A stretch of DNA of 64,000 bases from Agromyces sp. G08B096 (GCF_040267705.1 NZ_CP158374.1:124001-188000), one strand, 5' to 3'; counted from the stretch's first letter, positions 35,143-44,520 are shown. Numbers and translations are program-made. Notes: generated from the letters alone by a model not told the origin.

Positions 35143-37467
35143 GTGAACGAGGACTTCAACGGCAGGATCGAGCTGGACGTGCGGGACTCGGTGCCCGACT
35201 GGTCTCCGTACGAGCTGAAGCGGGCGCCCGAGGGGGCGCCGAACGTGCTGGTCGTGCTCTACGACGACACGGGCCTCGCGTCATGGTCGCCGTACGGCGG
35301 ACGCATCCAGATGCCGACGATGGACCGGCTCGCGGCGAACGGTCTCACCTACACGCAGTGGCACACCACCGCACTGTGCTCGCCGACCCGGTCGACGTTC
35401 CTCACCGGGCGCAACCACAACGTCAACGGCATGGGCTCGATCATGGAGGGCACGAACGGGTTCCCCGGCTACGCCGGACGCATCCCCGACGACTGCGCCA
35501 CCATCGGGCACATCCTGCAGGACCACGGCTACTCGACGTTCTGGCTCGGCAAGAACCACAACGTTCCGGAGGAGGACGTCGCCTCCGGCGGGAGCCGGTC
35601 GCAGTGGCCGCTCGCGATGGGCTTCGACCGCTTCTACGGGTTCCTCGGCGGCGAGACGAACAACTGGTACCCCGACCTCGTCGAGGATAACCACTTCATC
35701 GAGCAGCCGTACTCGCCGGAGGAGGGGTACCACCTCTCGAAGGATCTCGCCGACCAGGCCCTGAAGATCCTCCGCGACCAGCAGTCCTCGAACCCGTCGA
35801 AGCCCTGGTACCTGTGGTTCTGCCCCGGTGCGAACCATGCGCCGCACCACGCGCCCGAGGAGTACATCGAGAAGTACCGGGGCAAGTTCGACGACGGGTA
35901 CGAGGCGTACCGCGAGTGGGTGCTCGAGCGCATGATCGAGCGCGGCATCATGCCCGAAGGCACCGAGCTGACGCCGTTCAACCCACTGCCCGACGACGTG
36001 GCCAACGCCGCCGACTACGTGAAGCCGTGGGACTCGCTGAGCGACGACGAGAAGCGGCTGTTCGCACGCTTCGCCGAGGTGTTCGCGGGGTTCTCGGAGT
36101 ACACCGACGCACAGGTCGGCCGCATCATCGACTACCTCGACGAGACCGGGCAGCTCGAGAACACCATCGTGTTCTACTGCGCCGACAACGGGGCCTCCGG
36201 CGAGGGCAGCCCCGACGGCTCCGTGAACGAGAACAAGTTCTTCAACGGCTACCCCGACGACCTCGCCGAGAACCTCGCGATGATCGACCGGCTGGGCTCG
36301 CCCGACACGTACAACCACTACCCCACGGGCTGGGCGGCGGCCTTCTCCACCCCGTTCCAGATGTTCAAGCGCTACTCGCAGTTCTCGGGCGGCACCTGCG
36401 ACCCGATGGTGATCTCCTGGCCGAAGGGCATCGCCGCCAAGGGCGAGCTGCGCCACCAGTACCACCACTCGACCGATGTGGTCGCGACCGTCCTCGACGT
36501 CGTCGGCATCGAGATGCCGACCGAGGTCCGCGGCCGCGCGCAGCGTCCGCTCGACGGCGTCTCGATGCGGTACAGCTTCGACGCCGCGCCCGACGGGCCG
36601 ACCCGGAAGCACGCTCAGTACTACGCCATGCTCGGCACGCGCGGCATCTGGCAGGACGGCTGGAAGGCGGCGGCCATCCACGCGCCCATCAGCGGCACGG
36701 GCCGCTTCGAGGACGACGTGTGGGAGCTCTACCACGTCGACGAGGACCGCTCGGAGTCGAGGGACCTCGCTGCGGAGCATCCCGAGAAGCTGCAGGAACT
36801 CATCGACGCCTGGTTCCGCGAGGCGAAGGCGAACCGTGCGCTGCCGCTCGACGACCGGAGCGCCCGCGAGCAGCTGACCGTGGAGCGGCCGCAGGCCGAG
36901 CCGCCGCGCACCCGGTACGTCTACTACCCGGATACCGCGGCGATCCCCGAGAGCGTCGCCGTCAACGTGCGGGGCCGGTCGTTCAAGATCATCGCGGACG
37001 TGCGGTTGGAGGCAGACGCCGAGGGCGTGATCTTCGCCCACGGTTCGCGGTTCGGCGGGCACGCCCTGTTCATCAAGGATCACCGCCTGCACTACGTCTA
37101 CAACTTCCTCGGCATCCCGCCGGAGCAGACCTTCACCTCGGAAGCGCTCGAGGTCGGGCCGCACGCGCTCGGCATGGAGTTCGTCCGCGAGGGCGCGGGC
37201 GAGCACGGTGAGTCGGTCGGCACGTGCCGGCTCTACGTCGACGACCGGGTCGTCGCCGAAGGGCCCATGCGCGCGCAGATCGGCAAGTTCACCCTCTGCG
37301 GCGACGGGCTGTGCGTCGGCTACGACAGCGCCGACACGGTGAGCCGGCAGTACACGAACCCGTTCCCGTTCCGCGGCGGCACGCTGCTCGGCGTCGCCGT
37401 CGACGTGAGCGAGGAGCAGTACCTCGACCTCGAGCTCGAGGCGGCCGCGATGCTCTCGCGGGAGTGA
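35143..37467 (+). CDS. Arylsulfatase (type I, formylglycine-dependent)
   Basis: Hydrolyses sulfate esters. 774 residues. VVLYDDTGLASWSPYGG gives the two metal-binding Asp, and CSPTRSTFLTGRN is the C-x-P-x-R maturation signature whose Cys becomes formylglycine; KNHN and the later YCADNGASGEG complete the active site. A C-terminal beta domain follows from about residue 600. There is no signal peptide, so it is probably cytoplasmic and would act on imported esters. No formylglycine-generating enzyme is in the window. The GTG at 35143 after GGGGGAA is preferred to a GTG at 35101. Confidence 0.93.
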   Translation: MNEDFNGRIELDVRDSVPDWSPYELKRAPEGAPNVLVVLYDDTGLASWSPYGGRIQMPTMDRLAANGLTYTQWHTTALCSPTRSTFLTGRNHNVNGMGSIMEGTNGFPGYAGRIPDDCATIGHILQDHGYSTFWLGKNHNVPEEDVASGGSRSQWPLAMGFDRFYGFLGGETNNWYPDLVEDNHFIEQPYSPEEGYHLSKDLADQALKILRDQQSSNPSKPWYLWFCPGANHAPHHAPEEYIEKYRGKFDDGYEAYREWVLERMIERGIMPEGTELTPFNPLPDDVANAADYVKPWDSLSDDEKRLFARFAEVFAGFSEYTDAQVGRIIDYLDETGQLENTIVFYCADNGASGEGSPDGSVNENKFFNGYPDDLAENLAMIDRLGSPDTYNHYPTGWAAAFSTPFQMFKRYSQFSGGTCDPMVISWPKGIAAKGELRHQYHHSTDVVATVLDVVGIEMPTEVRGRAQRPLDGVSMRYSFDAAPDGPTRKHAQYYAMLGTRGIWQDGWKAAAIHAPISGTGRFEDDVWELYHVDEDRSESRDLAAEHPEKLQELIDAWFREAKANRALPLDDRSAREQLTVERPQAEPPRTRYVYYPDTAAIPESVAVNVRGRSFKIIADVRLEADAEGVIFAHGSRFGGHALFIKDHRLHYVYNFLGIPPEQTFTSEALEVGPHALGMEFVREGAGEHGESVGTCRLYVDDRVVAEGPMRAQIGKFTLCGDGLCVGYDSADTVSRQYTNPFPFRGGTLLGVAVDVSEEQYLDLELEAAAMLSRE

Positions 37468-37483
37468 CCGGTGGGGCGACGGG

Positions 37484-39139
37484 TCAGCCGCGCCCGTCGC
37501 CCGCCGTCTCCCCGGCGACCGCGTCGTCGACGGTGCGGAACACGCGCTGCTCGGCGACGAGTCCGCGGAACCAGCGCGTCCGACCGAGCACCTCCGCGAC
37601 GGCGGGCTCGAGCCCCGCGAGCCGCAGGCTGACGCCCGCCTCGGCGAGCTCCCGGTCGAGGTCCTGGAACGTCTCGATGACGGTCACGGACACGTCGTTC
37701 AGCACGGCGGCGTCCAGCACGACCACCCGGATCCCCTCCTCCTCGCGCAGCCGGTCGAGCGCGGCGCGCTCGGTCGCCTCGGCGTTGGCGGTGAACAGCC
37801 CGCCGCCGAGCGTCACGACGGCCGTGTCGGGGGTGCGCCGATCCACCTGCAGCCGCACCTTCGACAGGGCGAGGAGCACCAGGAGGAGGGTGATCAGCAC
37901 GCCGGCGGCGACCGCGACGAGGAGGCCGGCGACCAGCCCGATGACCGCGGTCGTGAGCGCGATCCAGAAGTCGCGCTTGGAGATGCGCCAGACGAGCACG
38001 ATCGCGCGGACGTCGATGAGCCCGATGACCGCGACGAAGACGAGCGAGGCGAGGGTCGCCTGAGGCAGCAGCGAGAGCACCGGGCCGAGGAACAGCCCGA
38101 CGAGCACGGCGAGCGCCACGGTCACCAGCGCCGCGACCTGGGATCTCGCTCCCGCGTTCTGGTTCACCGCGCTCTGCGAGAAGCCGCCCGCAGCCGGGAG
38201 CGTCGAGAACGCCGAGCCGACGATGTTCGCCGCGGCCGTCGCGAACAGCTCCCGGTTGCTGTCGACGGGCGGCTCGCCGGGTTTGCGGATGCCTCGCGCC
38301 ACGGCGGCGGACTCGAGGAAGGCCATCACGGCGATCGCGAGCGCGCCGGGCAGCAGCGCCCCGATGTGCTCGAGGCTCGGCAGCGCCGGCACCGGCAGCC
38401 CCTGGGGCACCGGCGCGATGAGCTCGACGCCGGCGGGCTGCAGCACTCCGGCGGCGGCCAGCACGATGCCCCCGGCCACGACGATGAGGGGCGCGGGGAC
38501 GCGCGGGAGGAACCGCTTCATCAGGAGCAGCACGGCGATGCTCGCCGCCGACAGCATGATGGTCGCCGGGTTGGCCTGCGGCAGCGCGACGACGGCCGCC
38601 TCGACCCCGGCGAAGAAGCCCTCGCCCGTCGGGTCGCCGCGCTCGCCGAGGAGTTTCGGCAGCTGACCCACGGCGACCGTGGCGCCGACGCCGATCTGGA
38701 TGCCGATGATCGTCGGCCGGTTGATCACCTCCACCAGCCCGCCCAGACGGAGGAGGCGGGCGATGAGCAGGATGAGGCCGACCAGCAGCGTCAGCGTGAT
38801 GAGGTCGCGCGGGATGTCGTCGGATCCGGCCGTCACCCCCGCGGAGACCAGCGTCGTGGCCGTCAGGGTCGCGATGGTCGAGGTCGTCGAGACGCTCATC
38901 GCGCGCGAGCCGCCGAGCGCCGCGTAGACGAGCATGGGCACCATGCAGGTGTAGAGGCCCGCCTGCACCGGGAGGTCGGCGATCGTCGCGTACGCCATCG
39001 CCTGCGGGATGACGACTGCGCCGGCGGTGGCACCGGCCAGCAGATCGCGTCGAAGCCACTCGCGGCGGTACCCCGCGAGCGTCGGGAACAGCGCCGCGCG
39101 GAACGCGCGCACTGCCGGCCGGGTCGACGGATCGGACAT
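37484..39139 (-). CDS. SulP family anion transporter with STAS domain (copy 2)
   Basis: 551 residues. RRDLLAGATAGAVVIPQAMA then YATIADLPVQAGLYTCMVP is the classical SulP start (copy 1 deviates with IPLNIGYAQIAG); NRELFATAAANIVGSAFSTL leads into the central repeat. The STAS domain begins near residue 455 (TAVVTLGGGLFTANAEATER, VVVLDAAVLNDVSVTVIETF). It converges on the arylsulfatase with 16 bp between stops, which suits sulfate handling. ATG follows GCAGGAGGAAGC, a strong site. Confidence 0.93.
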   Translation of the reverse strand: MSDPSTRPAVRAFRAALFPTLAGYRREWLRRDLLAGATAGAVVIPQAMAYATIADLPVQAGLYTCMVPMLVYAALGGSRAMSVSTTSTIATLTATTLVSAGVTAGSDDIPRDLITLTLLVGLILLIARLLRLGGLVEVINRPTIIGIQIGVGATVAVGQLPKLLGERGDPTGEGFFAGVEAAVVALPQANPATIMLSAASIAVLLLMKRFLPRVPAPLIVVAGGIVLAAAGVLQPAGVELIAPVPQGLPVPALPSLEHIGALLPGALAIAVMAFLESAAVARGIRKPGEPPVDSNRELFATAAANIVGSAFSTLPAAGGFSQSAVNQNAGARSQVAALVTVALAVLVGLFLGPVLSLLPQATLASLVFVAVIGLIDVRAIVLVWRISKRDFWIALTTAVIGLVAGLLVAVAAGVLITLLLVLLALSKVRLQVDRRTPDTAVVTLGGGLFTANAEATERAALDRLREEEGIRVVVLDAAVLNDVSVTVIETFQDLDRELAEAGVSLRLAGLEPAVAEVLGRTRWFRGLVAEQRVFRTVDDAVAGETAGDGRG

Positions 39140-39299
39140 GCTTCCTCCTGCGGCGGATCGCGGCACGTCGCCGGACGTCCCACGAGCATGCTCCCAACCG
39201 GCGACGGTTCGCACAACGCACCGCGCGGCCCCGCGGCGGATGGATGCGCCCGCCTGGCTTCCGGCGGTACGCTCGCGGCAGACGACCGCGGGGGGCGCG

Positions 39300-40505
39300 A
39301 TGTGGTGGAACCGGAGCAAGCGGACGGAGACCGGCGATCGAGCGAGCCGTGACGGCACCCCCGGACCCCCGACCGCTGACGGCCCCGCATCGGCGACAGC
39401 GGTCGCAGCGAACGCCCATCGCGGCGCGTTCATCGCGATGGGACTCGGCGGGGCGACCGTCGCGGCCTTCGGCCTGTCGGCCATCGGGTCGATCTTCGTG
39501 CCGACGTTCTTCGCGCTGGTCCTCACGATCTGCGCACAGCCGATCCGCCGAGGACTCGAGCGACGAGGCATCCCACGCGGGCTCGCGACGGGCTCGGTGA
39601 TCCTCGCGACGACGCTGCTGCTGCTCGGGTTCGGTGCGGCGCTGTCGATCGCGGTGGCGCAGTTCGCCACGCTGCTGCCGCAGTACGCCCCGGAACTGCA
39701 GGACTGGGTCGCCGGCATCGGCGACTGGCTCTCCTCGCTCGGCATCGGCGAGGAGCAGGTGCAGCACATCCTGTCGGGCTTCGACCCGACGGCCCTCGTC
39801 GGCTTCCTGAGCGGGCTGCTCGGCAACGCCACGAGCCTGCTCGCGGCCTTCGTGGTGCTGCTCACCATGCTGATTCTGATGGCGATGGACTCGGGCTACG
39901 GGCCGACTCTCCTCGGCCAGCTCCGGCCGCGGAAGCCGGCGCTCGTCGCGGCGGTCACCCGCTTCACCTCCGGGGTGCGCCGGTACATGGTCGTCACGAC
40001 GCTGCTCGGCGTCGCCCAGGGGCTCGTCAACTGGATCGCCCTCGTCATCCTGGGCGTTCCCGGCGCGCTGCTCTGGGGCCTCCTGGCGTTCCTCTGCAGC
40101 TTCATCCCGAACATCGGGTACTTCATCGCGCTCATCCCGCCGCTCATCTTCGGCGGACTCGTCGGCGGCTGGCCGACGGTCATCGCGGTCATCGTCGTCT
40201 ACGGCATCATCAACGCCGTCATCCAGTCGATCATCCAGCCGAAGGTCGTGGGCAACGCCGTCGCGCTGAGCCAGACGCTCACGTTCTTCTCGGTGCTCTT
40301 CTGGGCGGTCGTGCTCGGGCCCATGGGCGCGATCCTCGCCATCCCGCTGAGCCTGCTCGTGCGCATGCTCTTCGTCGACTCGAACCCGCAGGTCGCCTGG
40401 ATGCTGCCCGCGATCGGCGAACTCGACGAGACGAAACGCATCATGGACGACGAGGATGCCGCGGCGAAAGAGGAGCGGCAGCGCCGGAGGCATCCGTCGC
40501 CCTGA
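39300..40505 (+). CDS. AI-2E family transporter (copy 2)
   Basis: 401 residues with a charged N-terminal tail of about 40 residues, then eight segments. FLCSFIPNIGYFIALIPPLI and IQPKVVGNAVALSQTLTFFS match the same positions as copy 1 (30793). Divergent from the second SulP gene, so the pair mirrors the SulP/AI-2E association of the first transport block. TACGCT at 39268-39273 may be its -10 box. The C-terminus is Glu/Arg-rich rather than Pro-rich. Confidence 0.9.
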   Translation: MWWNRSKRTETGDRASRDGTPGPPTADGPASATAVAANAHRGAFIAMGLGGATVAAFGLSAIGSIFVPTFFALVLTICAQPIRRGLERRGIPRGLATGSVILATTLLLLGFGAALSIAVAQFATLLPQYAPELQDWVAGIGDWLSSLGIGEEQVQHILSGFDPTALVGFLSGLLGNATSLLAAFVVLLTMLILMAMDSGYGPTLLGQLRPRKPALVAAVTRFTSGVRRYMVVTTLLGVAQGLVNWIALVILGVPGALLWGLLAFLCSFIPNIGYFIALIPPLIFGGLVGGWPTVIAVIVVYGIINAVIQSIIQPKVVGNAVALSQTLTFFSVLFWAVVLGPMGAILAIPLSLLVRMLFVDSNPQVAWMLPAIGELDETKRIMDDEDAAAKEERQRRRHPSP

Positions 40506-40579
40506 CGGGGCTCTGGTGCCGAGCGGTTCCCGAGGGCTAGTCTCGGACCGATCGCGGGGAACGATCGAAGGGGGAGACG

Positions 40580-41008
40580 ATGGCGGACTTCGAGTACGGA
40601 CCGGTCGAGCTGTTCCTGGTGGGATTCGAGGGCGACCGCCTCGATCCGGGCACCGTCGAGGCGCTCGCCGACCTGGTGGAGGCCGGCGACATCCGGCTGA
40701 TCGACCTCGTCATCGTGTCGCGCGAGCCCGACGGCCGGGTGCAGCTCGTCGAGGTCGACGACCTCGGCGACGAGATCGACGTGACGGCGCTCTCGCTCGA
40801 CGCCAGCGGCCTGGTCGGCGAGGAGGACGTCGCGGAGCTCGCCGGCGCCATCCCGCCGGGCACGTCGGCGGCCCTGCTCGCGATCGAGCTCGTGTGGGCC
40901 AAGCAGCTCGCGTCGCGGTTCAACCGTGCGGGCGGCGTCGTCCTGCATTCGGAACGGATCCCGGCGCCGGTCGTGAACGCGGTCCTCGCCGAGGCGGAGG
41001 GGGAGTAG
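40580..41008 (+). CDS. DUF6325 family protein
   Basis: 142-residue soluble acidic protein. FEYGPVELFLVGFEGDRL is the conserved start of the family; LIDLVIVSREPDGRVQLVEV and SAALLAIELVWAKQLASRF follow. Members usually precede a small SHOCT protein, as here (two bases apart), and are often near stress or transport genes. Function unknown. TAGTCT (40538-40543) and AAGGGGGAGA give a clear promoter and ribosome site. Confidence 0.85.
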   Translation: MADFEYGPVELFLVGFEGDRLDPGTVEALADLVEAGDIRLIDLVIVSREPDGRVQLVEVDDLGDEIDVTALSLDASGLVGEEDVAELAGAIPPGTSAALLAIELVWAKQLASRFNRAGGVVLHSERIPAPVVNAVLAEAEGE

Positions 41009-41010
41009 TC

Positions 41011-41373
41011 ATGCCGGTCTTCAGGAGAGTCGGACGCCCGGGCCTGATCGGCATGGCCGCGCGCACCGCGGTGGTCGCGGGCACGGCGACGGCGGTGTCG
41101 GGCGGGATCGCCCGGCATCAGCAGGCCAAGGCCGAGCAGCAGTACGAGGCTCAGCAGTACGAGGCGCAGCAGCAGCAGGCCGCGATGCAGCAGGCGGCGC
41201 AGCAGGCCGCGGCCCAGCAGGCGGCGTACTCGCAGCCCGCCGCTCCCGCAGCCGCACCCGCCGCCGGCGGCGTCGATGTCGTCGCCGAGCTGACGAAGCT
41301 CGGCGACCTGCGAGCGCAGGGGCTGCTGAGCGACGACGAGTTCGCCGCCGCGAAGGCGAAGCTGCTCGGCTGA
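41011..41373 (+). CDS. SHOCT-domain protein with Gln/Ala-rich repeat
   Basis: 120 residues: an N-terminal hydrophobic segment GMAARTAVVAGTATAVSGGI, the marker RHQQAKAEQQ, a Gln/Ala low-complexity stretch (residues 44-90), and a C-terminal SHOCT unit, VVAELTKLGDLRAQGLLSDD then EFAAAKAKLLG. It starts two bases after the DUF6325 stop and is the usual partner of that family. Probably membrane-associated. Confidence 0.85.
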   Translation: MPVFRRVGRPGLIGMAARTAVVAGTATAVSGGIARHQQAKAEQQYEAQQYEAQQQQAAMQQAAQQAAAQQAAYSQPAAPAAAPAAGGVDVVAELTKLGDLRAQGLLSDDEFAAAKAKLLG

Positions 41374-41434
41374 CCGCAGTGTGCGTCCTGCGGGCCGCCG
41401 TGTCGACCCCTTGTTCCGGACTCGTTCCGCGGGT

Positions 41435-41440
41435 CAGGCT
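41435..41440 (+). promoter_or_regulatory. -10-like box CAGGCT of the type III PKS gene, leaderless geometry
   Basis: CAGGCT lies exactly six bases before the ATG at 41447; TTGTTC at 41411-41416 is a partial -35 with an 18-base spacer. It would start the three-gene cluster. Confidence 0.4.
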
Positions 41441-41446
41441 TCACGC

Positions 41447-42589
41447 ATGACGATCGCGCTGCGAGGACTGTCCACCGTCGTTCCCTCCACCGTGCTGGTG
41501 CAGGAGGAGGTCCGCGACGTCTTCGGCGCGCAACCGGGCCTGAACCGCCTCGCCCAGCGGATCATCTCCACCTCGTTCGACGTCTCCGGCATCGAACGCC
41601 GGCACACCGTGCTCTCCGAACTCACGTGGGACGAGCACGAGGGCGAGGCGGTCTTCTTCGACCAGGCGAGCGGCGAGCTGCTGTTCCCCGGCACGAAGGC
41701 GCGCAACGAGCTCTACGCGACCGAGGCGACCGCGCTGTACGTGCAGGCCGGCGGCGCCGCCCTCGAGGCGACGCCGGGCATCGACGCCGCCGACGTCACC
41801 CACGTCATCACCGTCTCGTGCACCGGCTTCTACGCGCCGGGCCCCGATTTCGCCATCGCGCGCGACCTCGGCCTGCCCGCGGGCGTCGAGCGCTACCACC
41901 TCGGCTTCATGGGCTGCTACGCCTCCATCCCCGCGCTGCGGCTCGCGCGGCAGATCTGCGAAGCGGATGCCTCGGCCGTGGTGCTCGTCGTGAGCGTCGA
42001 GCTCTGCACGCTGCACCTGCGCTCGTCGAACGACCCCGACACGATCGTCGCCTCGTCGCTGTTCTCCGACGGGGCCGGCGCCGCGATCGTCACGGGGCGT
42101 CCGGCGGAACCGGGCGAGCGCTGGTTCGAGCTGGAGCGGTTCGCCACGCGCATCACGCCCGACGGCGAGGGCGACATGGCGTGGAAGATCGGCGACCACG
42201 GGTTCGAGATGGTGCTCTCCAACGCGGTGCCCGCCATCATCGGCGAGCACATCACGGGAGCGCTCGAGCCGCTCTTCGCGGCCGAGCCCGAGCTGACCGA
42301 GGCGCTCGCGGCCGACACGTCGGGTGAGGCCATCGAGCACTGGGCGATCCACCCCGGCGGGCGGAGCATCCTCGACAAGGTCGAGGCGCGGCTCGCGCTG
42401 AGCGAGGCGCAGCTGGTGCCGGCGCGCGAGACCCTCCGCGACTTCGGCAACATGTCGAGCGCGACGGTGCTGTTCGTGCTGCGACGCATCCTCGACGACC
42501 AGGCCGCGCGCGACGGCGACCGGGTGGCGTCGATGGCCTTCGGCCCCGGCCTCACCGTCGAGTCGGCGCTGCTCAGGGTGCGGGGCTGA
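41447..42589 (+). CDS. Type III polyketide synthase
   Basis: Chalcone-synthase-fold enzyme that extends an acyl-CoA starter with malonyl-CoA and cyclises the chain. 380 residues; the catalytic triad is visible as Cys157 in GFMGCYAS, His302 in WAIHPGGRS and Asn335 in DFGNMSSAT. FGPGLTVESALL at the end is the family's closing motif. With the two genes downstream it resembles the Streptomyces srs (phenolic lipid) operon, which predicts alkylresorcinol- or alkylpyrone-type products; the starter unit cannot be read from sequence. Confidence 0.95.
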   Translation: MTIALRGLSTVVPSTVLVQEEVRDVFGAQPGLNRLAQRIISTSFDVSGIERRHTVLSELTWDEHEGEAVFFDQASGELLFPGTKARNELYATEATALYVQAGGAALEATPGIDAADVTHVITVSCTGFYAPGPDFAIARDLGLPAGVERYHLGFMGCYASIPALRLARQICEADASAVVLVVSVELCTLHLRSSNDPDTIVASSLFSDGAGAAIVTGRPAEPGERWFELERFATRITPDGEGDMAWKIGDHGFEMVLSNAVPAIIGEHITGALEPLFAAEPELTEALAADTSGEAIEHWAIHPGGRSILDKVEARLALSEAQLVPARETLRDFGNMSSATVLFVLRRILDDQAARDGDRVASMAFGPGLTVESALLRVRG

Positions 42590-42593
42590 CCGG

Positions 42594-43331
42594 GTGCCGC
42601 TGCGGGTGCGCGACGTCGACGCGCGCGAACTGATGGACGATCCCGCGGCCGATCCCGCGATGCTCGAACGCACGTACGCCCGCTTCGGGCTGGTGAACGC
42701 GATCGTGTCGGGGCACCGGGAGACGTACCGGCGGTGGATCAGGCCGCGGTTGTCCGCCGACCGGGTCGCGCGGGTGCTCGACGTCGGCACGGGCGGCGGC
42801 GACCTGCCCCGGCGGCTCATCCACTGGGCCGCCGCCGACGGGCTGCGACTCGAGATCGTCGGCATCGACCCCGATGCCCGCGCCATCTCGTTCGCCCGAC
42901 GCGCGCAGGCCGAGCGGCCGCTGCCCGGGCTCGAGCTGCGGCAGGCCTCGACGGCGGACCTCGCCGACGCCGGCGAGCGGTTCGCGGCCGTGCTGTCGAA
43001 CCACGTGCTGCATCATCTCGACGGGCACGAGCTCGGGCGGCTGCTCGCCGACTCCGAACGGCTCGTCGACGACGGCGGCGTCGCCGTGCACGGCGACATC
43101 GCCCGCACCAGGTGGGGGTACGCCGGGTTCGCGGCGGTCACCTGGCCGTTCCAGGCGGGACTGCTGCGCGGGTCGTTCATCCGCCCCGACGGGCTCACGT
43201 CGATCCGCCGGAGCTTCACACCCGAGGAGCTTCAGGCGGTGCTGCCTGGTCGCTGGCGGGTGCGCCGGGCGTTCCCGTCGCGGCTCGAGGCGGTGTGGTC
43301 GGCTAGCCTGCTGGCAGGTGCGGGGAGGTGA
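42594..43331 (+). CDS. Class I SAM-dependent methyltransferase of the PKS cluster
   Basis: 245 residues. RVLDVGTGGGDLPRRL is the SAM-binding motif, VGIDPDARAISFARR the acidic loop and SNHVLHHLDG motif III of small-molecule methyltransferases; WGYAGFAAVTWPFQAGLLRG forms a hydrophobic lid. It starts with GTG four bases after the synthase and its stop is four bases before the next start, so it should act on the polyketide, probably as O- or C-methyltransferase on the ring. Confidence 0.85.
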   Translation: MPLRVRDVDARELMDDPAADPAMLERTYARFGLVNAIVSGHRETYRRWIRPRLSADRVARVLDVGTGGGDLPRRLIHWAAADGLRLEIVGIDPDARAISFARRAQAERPLPGLELRQASTADLADAGERFAAVLSNHVLHHLDGHELGRLLADSERLVDDGGVAVHGDIARTRWGYAGFAAVTWPFQAGLLRGSFIRPDGLTSIRRSFTPEELQAVLPGRWRVRRAFPSRLEAVWSASLLAGAGR

Positions 43332-43335
43332 CCGG

Positions 43336-44481
43336 GTGACGGAGGCAGGCGGGGCGACTCGCCACGACGTGGTGATCGTCGGTGCCGGAGCCGTGGGCCT
43401 GCTGCTCGCCTGCCTGCTTGCGATGCGCGGCCTCGACGTCGTCGTGCTCGAGCGACGCGACACTCCGGGCCGGCGCACCCGCGCCATCGGCATCCACCCC
43501 CCTGGGCTGCGAGCCCTCGACGCGGCGGGCGTCGGTGCTGCCGTGCGCGCGGCCGCCGCGCCGATCCGAACGGGCGTGGTCTCCTGCCGGTCGCGGGTGC
43601 TCGGCCGGATGACGTTCCGGGGCGAGCCGATCCGCTCGCTCCCGCAGCACGAGACCGAACGACTGCTCGAGGCGCGACTGCACGAGCTTGCACCCGACGC
43701 GCTGCGACGCGGCGTCGAGGTGACCGGCGTCCGCGACCGCGGGACCGGCGTCGAGGTCGTCGCCGCCGACGGCCGGACCGTCGCTGCGGCCTACGCGATC
43801 GCGGCCGACGGGGTGCGCAGCACGATGCGCGACCTGAGCGGGTTCGGCTGGCGCGACCGGCGCGGTGCCGGCGAATACGTCATGACCGACACCGTCGACA
43901 CGACCGGGGAGCCCGAGACCGCCCTGCTGCACTTCGAGCCGGCTGGCGTCGTCGAGTCGTTCCCGCTCCCGGGCGGGCGCCGGCGGTGGGTCGCCCGCGT
44001 CCGGAGACGCCCGGCCTCCGTGACGCCCGACACACTCGTCACCATCGTGCAGGCGCGGCTCGAGGCATCCCTCGACCCGGCCGCGATGGACCCGCCGACT
44101 GCGTTCACCGCCCGCCAACGGCTCGCCGACCGGTTCGCCGACGGCCGGATCGCGCTCGCCGGAGACGCGGCGCACGAGGTGAGCCCCATCGGCGGCCAGG
44201 GCATGAACCTCGGCTGGCTCGACGCGATCCATCTCGACCGCGCGCTCGCGGCCGCCCTCTCGCGCGGAGCGGGCGCATCACCGCACGAGGCGTTCGGCGC
44301 GTACGCCGTCGCTCGCCGCCGGGCCGCCTCGCGCGCGATGCGGCAGGCGGCGTTCAACATGAGGATGGGCGCGCCCGTGGCGGGCGTCCGGCTGCGACTC
44401 CGGAACGCCGCCGTGCGCACCCTCGCGGTGCCGCCGCTCCGGCGGGTGCTCGCCGACGCGTTCACGATGCGCCGGCTCTGA
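43336..44481 (+). CDS. FAD-dependent aromatic hydroxylase of the PKS cluster
   Basis: 381 residues of the UbiH/PHBH group. DVVIVGAGAVGLLLACLLAM is the FAD-binding Rossmann loop, AYAIAADGVRSTMRD the DG motif that contacts both FAD and NADPH, and RIALAGDAAHEVSPIGGQGM the ribityl-binding GD motif. Likely hydroxylates the polyketide ring toward a quinol, as SrsC does. The GTG at 43336 follows GGGAGG; another GTG at 43328 overlaps the preceding stop but is out of frame. Confidence 0.88.
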   Translation: MTEAGGATRHDVVIVGAGAVGLLLACLLAMRGLDVVVLERRDTPGRRTRAIGIHPPGLRALDAAGVGAAVRAAAAPIRTGVVSCRSRVLGRMTFRGEPIRSLPQHETERLLEARLHELAPDALRRGVEVTGVRDRGTGVEVVAADGRTVAAAYAIAADGVRSTMRDLSGFGWRDRRGAGEYVMTDTVDTTGEPETALLHFEPAGVVESFPLPGGRRRWVARVRRRPASVTPDTLVTIVQARLEASLDPAAMDPPTAFTARQRLADRFADGRIALAGDAAHEVSPIGGQGMNLGWLDAIHLDRALAAALSRGAGASPHEAFGAYAVARRRAASRAMRQAAFNMRMGAPVAGVRLRLRNAAVRTLAVPPLRRVLADAFTMRRL

Positions 44482-44520
44482 GCCCGCGGGGAACCGGCCG
44501 GCCGTCGGAGTCGGAGGCGG

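Noticed and set aside
37320-40493. 1057-codon minus-strand frame
   Set aside because: Spans the antisense of the AI-2E gene and an alternative frame of the SulP gene; Arg-rich composition and no recognisable fold.
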